Positions 17,856 to 27,204 of a DNA stretch of 64,000 nucleotides are shown here, piece after piece. The notes under the pieces were generated by a model, which searched no databases, was not told the DNA's origin, and worked only from the letters and a program-made list of their open reading frames with translations. Position 1 is the first letter of the stretch. Every line of letters starts with the position of its first letter. Source of the stretch: Taibaiella koreensis (GTDB taxonomy: Bacteria; Bacteroidota; Bacteroidia; Chitinophagales; Chitinophagaceae); NCBI RefSeq assembly GCF_003545715.1, contig NZ_QVNU01000004.1:434001-498000 (forward strand), read 5' to 3'. The translations under genes were made by a program, and so were the position numbers.

Positions 17856-20297
17856 ATGAGAGCCTTTGCCATCACCGTATTTACCCTGATCAGCGCAGCG
17901 ATCCCTCTTTGCAGCCAGGCACAGTTTGGCCTGTTCAACAAGAACTACATGGTTATGAAGAACCCCGGAAGCGGGGCCTATAACCTCCAGGATGCCGACC
18001 GCAACCTCAGCGACGGCTTACCCATAAGTAAAGATGCCTGGATCGTTTATTCCGACCAATCCAACAATACGACTTATAAAAGTCCCGGCGGCGATGCACC
18101 TTTCAAGACGCTGAAATTCATGCAGCCTTGCTATGTAGTGAAGAAAAAGGGTGAGTACGTGGAGCTGGCACAGTACCAGCCGGGTCAGAAGATCAACGGC
18201 CGCAAAATATCGAAGAACAGCGCCGACAACCTGGGCTGGATCCATAAAGACAAGCTCTTGCTATGGAGCTACCCGCTGCGCGACGGCAGAACGAAGTTCC
18301 CGGTTAAGGCGATTACGGCTTATGATGGCGAAAACGCCTTCAGCTTGCTGCCCAACCATGTATCCGGCGATTCACTAATGCTTTTCGGTAGCCCTTTTCT
18401 TAAAAATGAAGTGAGCAAATGCAGCATGGAAAGCATTTTCTACATTTACAAAAAGTCGAACAGCGGTAACGAATACCTGGTAGGCGCCACACCGGTGCTA
18501 TTTGCCGATAGTGCCGGCGTCACCAAGACGGGCTGGATATCCAAAGACCTTATCAGCGTTTGGGGTACACGATCTGTCTTCATGCTGAACGACCAACCGG
18601 CTAAAGGGAAAGAGAAGAAGAGCCAGGAAGCCGGTATTTCCTTTTACAGCGACACGACTTTTCTCAACAGGGAAAAGCGTCTCCTACCCTTGATCCTGGC
18701 TGACAACGAACGCCAGGAGGACAACAGCCTTTTGGAAAATCTGTATCCTATCAACGCCTTTTACAGGACAACCAACGGTACCAGCCTTATCAAGACCGCC
18801 GTGCTGACCGACGCCCTGGACCGCAGTAAGAACGAAGTATACAATGTATCCGGTAACCGGATCACTTATGCCGAATTTAAACGCATACTGAAAGACAATA
18901 CCCGCCTGAACATCGTTTTTGTGGCCGACGGTGGCGCTGAGAATGCGAAATACATGAATCAGCTGTATTCGATATTACAAAACCTCGAGCTGCAGCTCAA
19001 TACTTCAAAATTATTTAAGAAGGTTCGCATCGGCAGTGTGGTCTATAAGGACAATCTAAGGGATTGCCGCAATGCCATTGCCCCGCTTACATCCGATTAC
19101 AAGAACATCACCGATTTCTGGGCCGCAAATATCCGGCAGGCATTCAGCTGCAACGACGAATATTCGGAGCAGGCGGTATTCAGCGGCCTGGCCGATGCCT
19201 CTGAGATGCTGTATAAGAACAAAGGTGAAAGCAATATCATCGTTCTTTTTGGCGGAGCCGGTAACAACCGGGATGGCGGCAGCAACTGGAGCGACGTGAT
19301 CAGCAGGCTCAGCTATGTAAATGCACGCCTGTTCATTTTCCAGTCGCACAGCCTTTCCGACCCGGCCTATAATAGCTATGTGGTGCAAGCCAAGGACCTG
19401 GTGGTACAATCGGCTGCCAATATCGCCGACCTGAAAAAAGAAAAGCTCGTAGATTATACCGCCAGCGTGCTATCTTCCTCCGATTTCTCGCTTATCGCCA
19501 GCGATTCGGGCGTATTCAATCTTAATTATCCCAACCAGGCTATGCACCAGGGCTATGTGCTCTTTCCACCCAAGGGCGAAGTGATGCGACCTTCCCTGCT
19601 CTCCGCCAATCTGGATAGCCTTATCGTGCAGATCAACCGGGACAACAAGCTGATTGAAGAATCGCTCTACCGCAATTTTCAGGGTATAGGCGCCCGCAAT
19701 ACCAAGGTGGACAGCAAGTATGCATTCAAGTACCCCATGTACTCCAGCAAAACGATTCCCGCCGAGTTCATGCGATCCAATTCGCTGCGCACACAGTCGT
19801 TTTATATACCCGCCTGGACCAGTGTTGCCGTTAACGATACCAACCGTTCTTTAAAAACCGGCTTACTGCTGAACGCAGATGAATACCAGCAGCTGATCAA
19901 CAGGCTGCAAACCCTGGGCGGCAACAAAAGCTTCAAAGGCCGCAATAAAGACGCCATTTACGACCAGGTAACAGGCGCGGTAGCCAAGGCAGTCAAAGAA
20001 CGGAAGCTAGAGCTGGGCAAACCGGTTTCGGACCTTACCTTCTCTGAGGCGCTCGAAGTAATGACCGGATACCGCTCGCTCGACCCGGTATGGCTGTCGA
20101 CCTCACTGAAAGCCTTTAAGCATTCCAATGCCATGAACCTGCAGGACGGACAACGGTTTGTGGAAGAAAGCAGCCGCAAGGCAGCATGGTTACGTGATAA
20201 TATCAATAATAACCAGATCCAGTTCAGCAATAATGGCAGAACATATTACCTGATTACCGAAGATAAGCTACCGGGCGGCCGTACAGGAGCGCTTTAA
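17856..20297 (+). CDS. tssR: Type VI secretion periplasmic protein TssR
   Basis: The 813-residue product has a signal peptide (MRAFAITVFTLISAAIPLCS, cleavage near SQAQ). It has an N-terminal SH3-like region with two copies of a 'W..KD/K' turn ('NLGWIHKDKLLLW' and 'KTGWISKDLISVW'), a central von Willebrand A-like domain with 'NIVFVADGGAENAKYMNQ' and 'NIIVLFGGAGNNRDGG', and a helical C-terminus. This is the TssR family, a large periplasmic component unique to Bacteroidota T6SS. The VWA MIDAS-like motif reads DGGAEN, not DxSxS, so metal binding may be lost. Confidence 0.85.
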   Translation: MRAFAITVFTLISAAIPLCSQAQFGLFNKNYMVMKNPGSGAYNLQDADRNLSDGLPISKDAWIVYSDQSNNTTYKSPGGDAPFKTLKFMQPCYVVKKKGEYVELAQYQPGQKINGRKISKNSADNLGWIHKDKLLLWSYPLRDGRTKFPVKAITAYDGENAFSLLPNHVSGDSLMLFGSPFLKNEVSKCSMESIFYIYKKSNSGNEYLVGATPVLFADSAGVTKTGWISKDLISVWGTRSVFMLNDQPAKGKEKKSQEAGISFYSDTTFLNREKRLLPLILADNERQEDNSLLENLYPINAFYRTTNGTSLIKTAVLTDALDRSKNEVYNVSGNRITYAEFKRILKDNTRLNIVFVADGGAENAKYMNQLYSILQNLELQLNTSKLFKKVRIGSVVYKDNLRDCRNAIAPLTSDYKNITDFWAANIRQAFSCNDEYSEQAVFSGLADASEMLYKNKGESNIIVLFGGAGNNRDGGSNWSDVISRLSYVNARLFIFQSHSLSDPAYNSYVVQAKDLVVQSAANIADLKKEKLVDYTASVLSSSDFSLIASDSGVFNLNYPNQAMHQGYVLFPPKGEVMRPSLLSANLDSLIVQINRDNKLIEESLYRNFQGIGARNTKVDSKYAFKYPMYSSKTIPAEFMRSNSLRTQSFYIPAWTSVAVNDTNRSLKTGLLLNADEYQQLINRLQTLGGNKSFKGRNKDAIYDQVTGAVAKAVKERKLELGKPVSDLTFSEALEVMTGYRSLDPVWLSTSLKAFKHSNAMNLQDGQRFVEESSRKAAWLRDNINNNQIQFSNNGRTYYLITEDKLPGGRTGAL

Positions 20298-20317
20298 CCA
20301 TACCTAAAACGAAGACT

Positions 20318-21232
20318 ATGAAAAAATGGCTTTGCCTGATGCTTTTACCCGCGCTGCCATTGGTGGCGAAGGCGCAACGCGATAGCCTGCCCAATCCCCA
20401 GCCTGCTGTACTCGCACCCGACAATAAGGTCTTTATCAGGGATTATATGAACCGGTTCCAGCATGGCATGGTCAATCTGCAAAAAGACAAGCAGATACTG
20501 ATGAGCTATTTCGATCAATCCCTGGCAAAGAATGGCATTCCTAAAGAATTGAAGAACCTTGCCGTAGTAGAGTCGTATCTGGAACGCCGCACGGTCTCAC
20601 AAGCCGGGGCAGCAGGTCCCTGGCAATTGATGGAAGGTACCGCACGCGGATCGGGGCTTATCGTGAGCGACACACTCGACGAGCGCTTTGATGTGATCAA
20701 GAGCACCCGGGTAGCGGTTAACCTGCTCAAGTTCCTGCATAAGAAATATAACGACTGGAACCTGGTGGTTGCGGCCTACAATGCGGGATCGGGCCGCGTA
20801 GACCAGGCCATACGGCAAGCCGGCGGCTCTACGATCTATTGGGATGTTGAGAAATACCTGCCCGCCGAAACGCGTTCCCATGTCAAAAAGTTCATGGCGT
20901 CCTCCTTTGCCCTCGACGGACGCATCCCGGAGCCGGGCCAGGCAAAGAATACCGCACAGCCGGCCGATACGCTGGCGATGCAGGGAATGCTTACCGAACC
21001 CGTCACGGCCAGTTTCCGGCTCGATGTGATCGCCGAAAAGCTCGACCTTACCGAGACCCAGTTGCGCCAATGGAATACCGGTTTTGAATCGGCCCTGGCC
21101 AAAGACGGCAATACCCAGCTGGTATTGCCCCGGGATAAAATGCCGGATTTTATTTACCGTAAAAGCGATATCCTGAAGGCTTCGATCGAAAAGAATATTA
21201 CCGAACCATTAAACCCTGACAACGAGCGTTAG
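20318..21232 (+). CDS. Lytic transglycosylase (MltD/SLT type) of the T6SS locus
   Basis: The 304-residue product has a signal peptide (MKKWLCLMLLPALPLVAKAQ) and a goose-lysozyme-like SLT domain. The domain has 'NLAVVESYLERRTVSQAGAA' with the catalytic Glu in 'VVESYL', then 'GPWQLMEGTARGSGL' and 'VVAAYNAGSGRVDQAI'. It cleaves peptidoglycan glycan strands, presumably to open the wall for the T6SS envelope complex. A ~110-residue tail includes a LysM-like end ('VIAEKLDLTETQLRQWN'). It lies between tssR and tssE in one operon (20-bp gap after tssR). Confidence 0.87.
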   Translation: MKKWLCLMLLPALPLVAKAQRDSLPNPQPAVLAPDNKVFIRDYMNRFQHGMVNLQKDKQILMSYFDQSLAKNGIPKELKNLAVVESYLERRTVSQAGAAGPWQLMEGTARGSGLIVSDTLDERFDVIKSTRVAVNLLKFLHKKYNDWNLVVAAYNAGSGRVDQAIRQAGGSTIYWDVEKYLPAETRSHVKKFMASSFALDGRIPEPGQAKNTAQPADTLAMQGMLTEPVTASFRLDVIAEKLDLTETQLRQWNTGFESALAKDGNTQLVLPRDKMPDFIYRKSDILKASIEKNITEPLNPDNER

Positions 21233-21234
21233 CC

Positions 21235-21666
21235 ATGTATTACAAACTTCCCTTCGATTTCGGCCGCATTATGGAAGGCCAGGATGCGGAACCCAGCTAT
21301 AACATGGGCGAAAATATCGCGCAGCATATCCAGCTGCTCATTACCACCAAATTGGGCGAGAACCGTTACGACCCCCATTATGGCAATGAGATATGGAATG
21401 TAGAGTTTGAAAATTCCATTACCGACTCCCAATGGGAAGAAATGTTCCGGCAATCGGTGGTTAATAGCATCAGGGCCTACGAACCCAGGCTCATTCAACC
21501 CGATGCCAGCATTCATGCCGAGCTGGTGGAAAAAGTGTGGCCCATCAAAGACTATACAGAAGTCAAAAAGAAAGTGACCGTGATCGTCAGGGCCGTTCTT
21601 GCCGATTCGGGAGAAAAATTCTCTTTCAAGACCGAACTGTTCCTCAGTCCGATGTCCGTCGACTGA
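21235..21666 (+). CDS. tssE: Type VI baseplate subunit TssE (gp25-like)
   Basis: TssE is the gp25-like lysozyme-fold baseplate protein that starts sheath polymerisation. The 143-residue product has the gp25 pattern 'NIAQHIQLLITTKLGENRYD' followed by 'YGNEIWNVEF', plus a C-terminal beta-strand region. It starts 2 bp after the lytic transglycosylase stop codon and is the last gene of the plus operon. A strong terminator follows. Confidence 0.85.
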   Translation: MYYKLPFDFGRIMEGQDAEPSYNMGENIAQHIQLLITTKLGENRYDPHYGNEIWNVEFENSITDSQWEEMFRQSVVNSIRAYEPRLIQPDASIHAELVEKVWPIKDYTEVKKKVTVIVRAVLADSGEKFSFKTELFLSPMSVD

Positions 21667-21700
21667 TGTGACCGGGAACAGTGCCGGATAAACAATATCG

Positions 21701-21734
21701 ATAGCAACCATTTCGCCAATGGTTGCTATTTTTA
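21701..21734 (+). terminator. Rho-independent terminator of the tssO-tssE operon
   Basis: A 12-bp perfect stem (21701-21712 and 21718-21729) with a 5-nt TCGCC loop is followed by TTTTT. It marks the end of the T6SS locus. Confidence 0.88.
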
Positions 21735-21852
21735 TGGAGCAAAGCAAATCACGGATCATGAAATTAATCATTTGTTACGCTGCCGCGGGGTACAACTTAT
21801 TTGGCGGCCATCTGTAATTCTTCATACGAGGTTTCAAAAAACTGGAGTACAC

Positions 21853-22626
21853 ATGCCCGGAAAAAAGACCGACCATTTACAGATCCTTTCTATCGACATC
21901 GGCGGCTCTCATATAAAGGCCGCCCTGCTCAACCACAAAGGCAAGATCGTGCACGACTACGTTAAAGCCGTAACCGTTATGCCCTCAACGCCACAGAACC
22001 TGCTGGCTACGATACAAAAGCTGGTGGTAGATTTTCCCTCTTACGATTGCATTTCTGCCGGCTTCCCGGGCTATGTAAAAAATGGTATCGTAATGACTGC
22101 ACCTAACCTGGGCACTGAAGCCTGGGCCGGCGCTCGCTTCCAGAACATGCTGGAAAAGGCCCTGGGCAAGCCGGCACGGGTAGTCAACGATGCCGATATG
22201 CAGGGACTGGGTGTAGTACTGGGCAAAGGCTTTGAGCTGGTGATCACCCTGGGTACCGGCTTTGGAACGGCGCTGCTCAACGACGGCGTGCTGCTGCCCC
22301 ATCTTGAGCTGGCCCATCATCCTGTCGCAGGTAAGAAGGACTATGACCAGTATATAGGCGACAAGGCCCTGGCAAAGATAGGCCCTGAAGAATGGAACCA
22401 GCGCATGATAAGGGTGCTGGCCATCCTGAAGACCGTGATCAATTACGATACGCTTTACATTGGCGGCGGGAACGCACGTAAGATCAGTTTCCCGCTGGCC
22501 TCCGACATGCAGATGATCAGCAACCGGGACGGCATCAGAGGCGGTGCACGACTCTGGACGGGTATTCAGCCCGGCAAAAGCAGCCCCTCCCCTTCTCCCG
22601 ATCCAATAAAAAAGAAAAAGAAATGA
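21853..22626 (+). CDS. ppgK: ROK-family polyphosphate-type glucokinase
   Basis: The enzyme phosphorylates glucose to glucose-6-phosphate in the cytoplasm, using polyphosphate and/or ATP in this subfamily. The 257-residue product has the ROK phosphate motif '[14 protein letters not shown]', a '[14 protein letters not shown]' active-site stretch with its base aspartate, '[13 protein letters not shown]', and 'ELAHHP' where classical ROK kinases have EIGHxx. These suit the PpgK branch; the donor cannot be decided here. The ATG at 21853 is chosen over an upstream open frame. Its stop overlaps the transketolase start (ATGA), so the two are coupled. Confidence 0.8.
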   Translation: MPGKKTDHLQILSIDIGGSHIKAALLNHKGKIVHDYVKAVTVMPSTPQNLLATIQKLVVDFPSYDCISAGFPGYVKNGIVMTAPNLGTEAWAGARFQNMLEKALGKPARVVNDADMQGLGVVLGKGFELVITLGTGFGTALLNDGVLLPHLELAHHPVAGKKDYDQYIGDKALAKIGPEEWNQRMIRVLAILKTVINYDTLYIGGGNARKISFPLASDMQMISNRDGIRGGARLWTGIQPGKSSPSPSPDPIKKKKK

Positions 22627-24629
22627 GTCAAAACAACAATGCCCTGGAGCAAAAAGCCATCAACACCATACGCACACTAGCCGCTGATGCCGTTCAGAAA
22701 GCTAACTCCGGTCATCCCGGAATGCCCATGGGTGCAGCACCAATGGGACACGTGCTCTGGTCGCAGTTCATGCGGTATAATCCCACCAACCCACAGTGGC
22801 CTAACCGGGACCGGTTCATTCTTTCAGCGGGACATGGCTGTATGCTGCAATATGCACTGCTCCACCTTACCGGCTACGACATCACTCTCGACGATATTAA
22901 AAACTTCAGACAGTTGCACAGCAAGACTGCCGGCCACCCGGAATACGGCCTGGCGCCTGGCATCGACGTCACTACAGGACCATTGGGGCAAGGCTTCGCT
23001 AATGGCGTAGGCATGGCTATCGCGCAAAAACACCTGGCCGCAACCTATAACAAACCGGGTTATTCTATATTCGATTACCATATTTATGCCATTTGCAGCG
23101 ACGGCGACATGATGGAGGGCGTTACCTCCGAGGCGGCATCCCTGGCCGGTCACCTCGAACTGGGCAATATCATCTACCTCTACGACGATAACCATATTTC
23201 CATTGAAGGCAGCACCGATATTGCCTTCAACGAAGATGTAGCCAAACGCTTTGAGGCTTATCACTGGCATGTGCAGGTCGTGGAAGATGGCAACGACATC
23301 GACGCGCTGGCCATGGCAATCCGCAATGCCAAAGGGGAAACACAACGTCCGTCCCTCATCAAGGTCAGGACGCAGATCGCCTACGGCAGCCCCAACAAGG
23401 TAGATACCGCCGGCGCGCACGGCTCTCCCCTGGGCGAAGAAGAAGTAAGGGCGGTGAAAACCTTCCTGGGCTTCGATCCCGATCAGCATTTCTTCATACC
23501 GGACGATGTACAGCAATACTACCGTGATATCGGTAAAAAAGGAACACAGCAGGAAACACAATGGCAGGAGCAATTTGAAAAATACCGTAAGGAATATCCC
23601 GATCTGGCCGCCGCCTGGGAACGTTCGGCAGCCCATAAGCTACCTGATGGCTGGAAAAAGAAGCTTCCGGTCTTTGCACCCGGCGATAAAAAGATCGCCA
23701 CCCGCCAGGCCTCCGGCCAGGTACTGAATGCCATAGCGGCCGATCTCCCTGGCCTTATCGGTGGCGCCGCCGACCTGGCGCCATCTACCGAGACCAATCT
23801 GAAACAATACAGCTCCTTTGGTCCCGAAGACCGTACCGGCCGCAATTTCCACTTCGGCATACGTGAGCATGCCATGGGAGCGGTATTGAATGGTATGGCG
23901 CTGACCCCGGGCATTATTCCCTATGGCGCTACTTTCCTTATCTTTTCCGAATATATGCGGCCACCTATACGGCTGGCGGCGATTATGAAGTTGCGCACGA
24001 TCTATGTGTTTACCCACGACAGCATTGGCCTGGGCGAGGATGGCACTACGCACCAACCGGTAGAACAACTTATTTCGCTGAGAGCAATCCCCAACCTGAC
24101 CGTTATCCGGCCGGCCGATGCCAATGAGACCAGCGTCGCCTGGCGCGTTGCCCTGGAACACCTGAGCGGACCGGTAGCGCTGGTGCTTACCCGTCAGGGT
24201 CTCCCCGTACTCGACCAGGAACATTATGCCGCTGCCGAAGGGCTGACAAAAGGCGCTTATGTTTTAGCTGAAGCAGAAGGCGAAACACAGCTTATCCTTA
24301 TCGCTACCGGTTCAGAAGTGTCGCTGGCACTCGAGGTACGGGCAAAGCTGCAGGAGGAAGGGATCGCCGTACGCGTAGTCAGCATGCCTTCCTGGGAACT
24401 ATTTGAACAGCAGGACAAGGCCTATAAAGAAAAGGTATTCCCCCCTGCCATCAGGAAACGCCTGGCCATCGAAGCAGGTTCGCCACTGGGATGGCGCCAG
24501 TACGTTACCGATGAAGGCACTATACATGGTATGACGACTTTTGGAGAATCGGCGCCGGCCCCAGACCTGTTCAAGGAATTCGGTTTTACCGTAGAAAATC
24601 TGTATGCCAAAGCCAAAGCATTATTGTAA
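22623..24629 (+). CDS. tkt: Transketolase
   Basis: A 668-residue thiamine-diphosphate enzyme that moves two-carbon units between sugar phosphates in the pentose phosphate pathway. Visible motifs: '[15 protein letters not shown]' (His31), '[13 protein letters not shown]' (His71), the ThDP motif 'SDGDMMEGV' (159-167), and in the Pyr domain '[15 protein letters not shown]' (catalytic Glu) with '[20 protein letters not shown]'. The C-terminal domain has '[13 protein letters not shown]'. Length and order are standard for bacterial Tkt. It overlaps ppgK by 4 bp. Confidence 0.95.
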   Translation: MSQNNNALEQKAINTIRTLAADAVQKANSGHPGMPMGAAPMGHVLWSQFMRYNPTNPQWPNRDRFILSAGHGCMLQYALLHLTGYDITLDDIKNFRQLHSKTAGHPEYGLAPGIDVTTGPLGQGFANGVGMAIAQKHLAATYNKPGYSIFDYHIYAICSDGDMMEGVTSEAASLAGHLELGNIIYLYDDNHISIEGSTDIAFNEDVAKRFEAYHWHVQVVEDGNDIDALAMAIRNAKGETQRPSLIKVRTQIAYGSPNKVDTAGAHGSPLGEEEVRAVKTFLGFDPDQHFFIPDDVQQYYRDIGKKGTQQETQWQEQFEKYRKEYPDLAAAWERSAAHKLPDGWKKKLPVFAPGDKKIATRQASGQVLNAIAADLPGLIGGAADLAPSTETNLKQYSSFGPEDRTGRNFHFGIREHAMGAVLNGMALTPGIIPYGATFLIFSEYMRPPIRLAAIMKLRTIYVFTHDSIGLGEDGTTHQPVEQLISLRAIPNLTVIRPADANETSVAWRVALEHLSGPVALVLTRQGLPVLDQEHYAAAEGLTKGAYVLAEAEGETQLILIATGSEVSLALEVRAKLQEEGIAVRVVSMPSWELFEQQDKAYKEKVFPPAIRKRLAIEAGSPLGWRQYVTDEGTIHGMTTFGESAPAPDLFKEFGFTVENLYAKAKALL

Positions 24630-24645
24630 GCTTATACCGATTTAT

Positions 24646-25101
24646 ATGAAGATAGGGATTGCCGCCGATCACGGCGGCTATGCATTGAAAGAGATCATCC
24701 GCAACCAGCTTGAAGCACAGGGGCACGAGCTCAGCGATTTCGGCGCTCATACCCTGGACCGGGACGACGATTATCCCGATTTTGTACTTCCTCTGGCACG
24801 GGCGGTAGCCGATACGACTGTAGAACGTGGCATCGCCATTTGCGGCAGCGGTGTAGGCGCGGCCATAGCCGCCAATAAGGTAGCAGGCGTACGGGCATCT
24901 CTGGTTGCCGAACATTTCTCGGCGCACCAGGGGGTAGAAGACGACGATCTCAATCTGCTCTGCCTGGGCGGACGAGTGACCGGCGAAAGCGCCGCTCTGG
25001 AGCTGGTCGGCACCTTTATTAATGCACAATTCAGCGGCGCAGAAAGGCACCGGCGCCGGCTCGAAAAGATACAACGGGTAGAAAACAATTCCGGTTTATG
25101 A
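24646..25101 (+). CDS. rpiB: Ribose-5-phosphate isomerase B
   Basis: RpiB interconverts ribose-5-phosphate and ribulose-5-phosphate. The 151-residue product from the ATG at 24646 has the 'MKIGIAADHGGYALKE' start, the active-site 'AICGSGVGAAIAANKVAG' (Cys66) and 'NLLCLGGRV'. It lies 16 bp after tkt, and its last bases overlap the next gene (ATGA at 25098), so the operon is tightly coupled. Confidence 0.93.
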   Translation: MKIGIAADHGGYALKEIIRNQLEAQGHELSDFGAHTLDRDDDYPDFVLPLARAVADTTVERGIAICGSGVGAAIAANKVAGVRASLVAEHFSAHQGVEDDDLNLLCLGGRVTGESAALELVGTFINAQFSGAERHRRRLEKIQRVENNSGL

Positions 25102-25721
25102 GCAAGGCCAGCGCAAAAACAATATTTCTCGACATTGGCGGTGTGCTGCTCACCAATGGCTGGGGAAGCGACTCCAGGAAGGAAGCAGCCGCCCGGTTCG
25201 GGCTAGATTACGACGAGCTTAATACCCTGCACAATTTCGTGTTCAATGTCTATGAGATCGGCAGCATTACATTGGATCAATATCTCGATACGGTTGTCTT
25301 TCATACCAGCAGGCCTTTTACCAGAGAAGCATTCAAAGAATTCCTGTTTGCTTGCTCGCAACCCTTTCCGGAAATATTGTCCTGGCTTAAAGAATGGAAA
25401 AAAGATTGCGGCGCCCGTATTATTGCCATCAATAACGAAGGCAAAGAACTGAATGACTATCGTGTGGCGGCCTTCGGATTGCACGATTGTTTCGACGCCT
25501 TTATTTCGTCCTGTGAAGTACAGCTGCGCAAACCCGACCCGAGAATATTTCAACTGGCTATGGGTATTGCTATGGCCCAACCGGAGCAATGTATTTATTT
25601 TGATGACCGGCCTATGTTGGTTCATGCGGCACAGCAGCTGCACATCCGGGCTTATCATCATACCGATTTCCTTACCACCAGGAATATCCTGGAACAATTC
25701 AAAAAAGAAAATAACAAATAA
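25098..25721 (+). CDS. HAD-family hydrolase (sugar-phosphate phosphatase-like)
   Basis: The 207-residue product has a HAD core: motif I 'IFLDIGGVL' (nucleophile Asp12, with Gly at the +2 position as in YihX-like enzymes), motif II 'IIAINNEGKEL', motif III Lys in 'EVQLRKPDPRIF', and motif IV 'CIYFDDRPM'. The missing +2 aspartate is usual in YihX-type alpha-D-glucose-1-phosphate phosphatases. A sugar-phosphate substrate is inferred from its place between rpiB and gnd. Confidence 0.82.
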   Translation: MSKASAKTIFLDIGGVLLTNGWGSDSRKEAAARFGLDYDELNTLHNFVFNVYEIGSITLDQYLDTVVFHTSRPFTREAFKEFLFACSQPFPEILSWLKEWKKDCGARIIAINNEGKELNDYRVAAFGLHDCFDAFISSCEVQLRKPDPRIFQLAMGIAMAQPEQCIYFDDRPMLVHAAQQLHIRAYHHTDFLTTRNILEQFKKENNK

Positions 25722-25723
25722 TC

Positions 25724-27139
25724 ATGCTTACAGATCAATATGATTTTGGAATGATAGGCCTGGGTACCATGGGGCGCAACCTGCTCCTGAATATGGCCGA
25801 CCACGGTGTGAGAGGAGCCGGCTACGACAAAGATGGCGATAAGGGCCGCCTGCTGGAGCAGGAAGCCAACGGAACCGCGGTCAAAGGCTTTAGCGACCTG
25901 CAGGCTTTTCTGGATAGCCTCAAACAACCCAGGGCCATTATGATGCTGGTGCCGGCAGGTAAGATCGTCGATGAGGTGATCGCCGAACTACAGCCGCTGC
26001 TCAGCAAAGGCGATATCCTGATCGATGGCGGTAATTCTTATTTTAAAGATACAGAGCGACGGGTAGCGGCACTGGAACCACAGGGGCTGCATTTCTTCGG
26101 CATGGGCATATCGGGCGGTGAAGAAGGCGCCAGAAGAGGGCCCAGCATGATGCCGGGCGGCGATAAGGAAGCCTATCGTGTGATGCAGCCGATACTTGAG
26201 GCCATAGCTGCCAAGGTAGATCATGAACCCTGCGTAACATACATTGGTCCGGGAGCCGCCGGCCATTTCGTCAAAATGGTACACAACGGCATCGAATACG
26301 GACTCATGCAGCTGATCGCAGAGACCTATGCCTTCATGAAACAAGGCCTGGGTATGGACAACGAAGCCATAGGCAATGTATTTGGCGAATGGAACCGGGG
26401 AAGATTGCAATCATTCCTGCTGGAGATCACGGCGTCGATTTTCAGCTACCGGGAAAAGGGCGCAGACCATTTGCTGCTCGATGATATCAGGGACGAGGCC
26501 AGGGCCAAAGGTACCGGTAAATGGACCTCGCAGATCGCCATGGACCTTGAGGCGCCCATACCGACCATCGATATCGCCGTATCCATGCGGGACCTGAGCA
26601 AATACAAATCCCTACGGGAACAACTATCCGCCAGCTTCGCCAATGCCGGAAGACCGGCCGGAGACAACCGGGAAGCGCAGCTGGCACAGCTCGAACAGGC
26701 CTTCTTTGGCAGCATGGTGATGGCCTATACGCAAGGCCTGCATTTGCTGGCAAAGGGTTCGGATGCCTTCGGCTACGAGCTCGACCTTGCGGCTATTGCC
26801 AGGATATGGCGTGGCGGCTGCATCATCCGGTCGGCATTTCTGCAAGATATCTACGCGGCTTTTACCAAGGATGCTCAGTTGCCGTTATTGCTGGCCGATA
26901 CGGCTGTAGCAGCCCAGGTAACCGAAGCAGTACCCGGATGGCGAAAGATATTGGGCGAGGCGATTGCTTCCGGCCTGGCGATGCCGGCTTATGCCGCTTC
27001 GTTAAGCTACCTGGATAGTATCAGTAGCGCGCACATGCCTACTAACCTGATACAGGCGCAACGCGACTACTTTGGTGCACATACTTATGAAAAAGTCGGC
27101 AGTGAAGGCGTCTTTCATACGCAATGGAGCCAGGGATAG
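25724..27139 (+). CDS. gnd: 6-phosphogluconate dehydrogenase (decarboxylating)
   Basis: A 471-residue NADP-dependent enzyme that converts 6-phosphogluconate to ribulose-5-phosphate and CO2. The N-terminal Rossmann motif is GLGTMG (12-17). The substrate and catalytic parts 'FGMGISGGEEGARRGPSMMP' and 'HFVKMVHNGIEYG' are intact, and the C-terminal helical domain ends 'RDYFGAHTYEKVG'. Length is standard. It starts 2 bp after the HAD gene. Confidence 0.95.
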   Translation: MLTDQYDFGMIGLGTMGRNLLLNMADHGVRGAGYDKDGDKGRLLEQEANGTAVKGFSDLQAFLDSLKQPRAIMMLVPAGKIVDEVIAELQPLLSKGDILIDGGNSYFKDTERRVAALEPQGLHFFGMGISGGEEGARRGPSMMPGGDKEAYRVMQPILEAIAAKVDHEPCVTYIGPGAAGHFVKMVHNGIEYGLMQLIAETYAFMKQGLGMDNEAIGNVFGEWNRGRLQSFLLEITASIFSYREKGADHLLLDDIRDEARAKGTGKWTSQIAMDLEAPIPTIDIAVSMRDLSKYKSLREQLSASFANAGRPAGDNREAQLAQLEQAFFGSMVMAYTQGLHLLAKGSDAFGYELDLAAIARIWRGGCIIRSAFLQDIYAAFTKDAQLPLLLADTAVAAQVTEAVPGWRKILGEAIASGLAMPAYAASLSYLDSISSAHMPTNLIQAQRDYFGAHTYEKVGSEGVFHTQWSQG

Positions 27140-27204
27140 CAACGATCCCACTATTAGCCGTTTAGCGCTTTAATATTCAATCTTTATTCAAAACGATATT
27201 GCTT

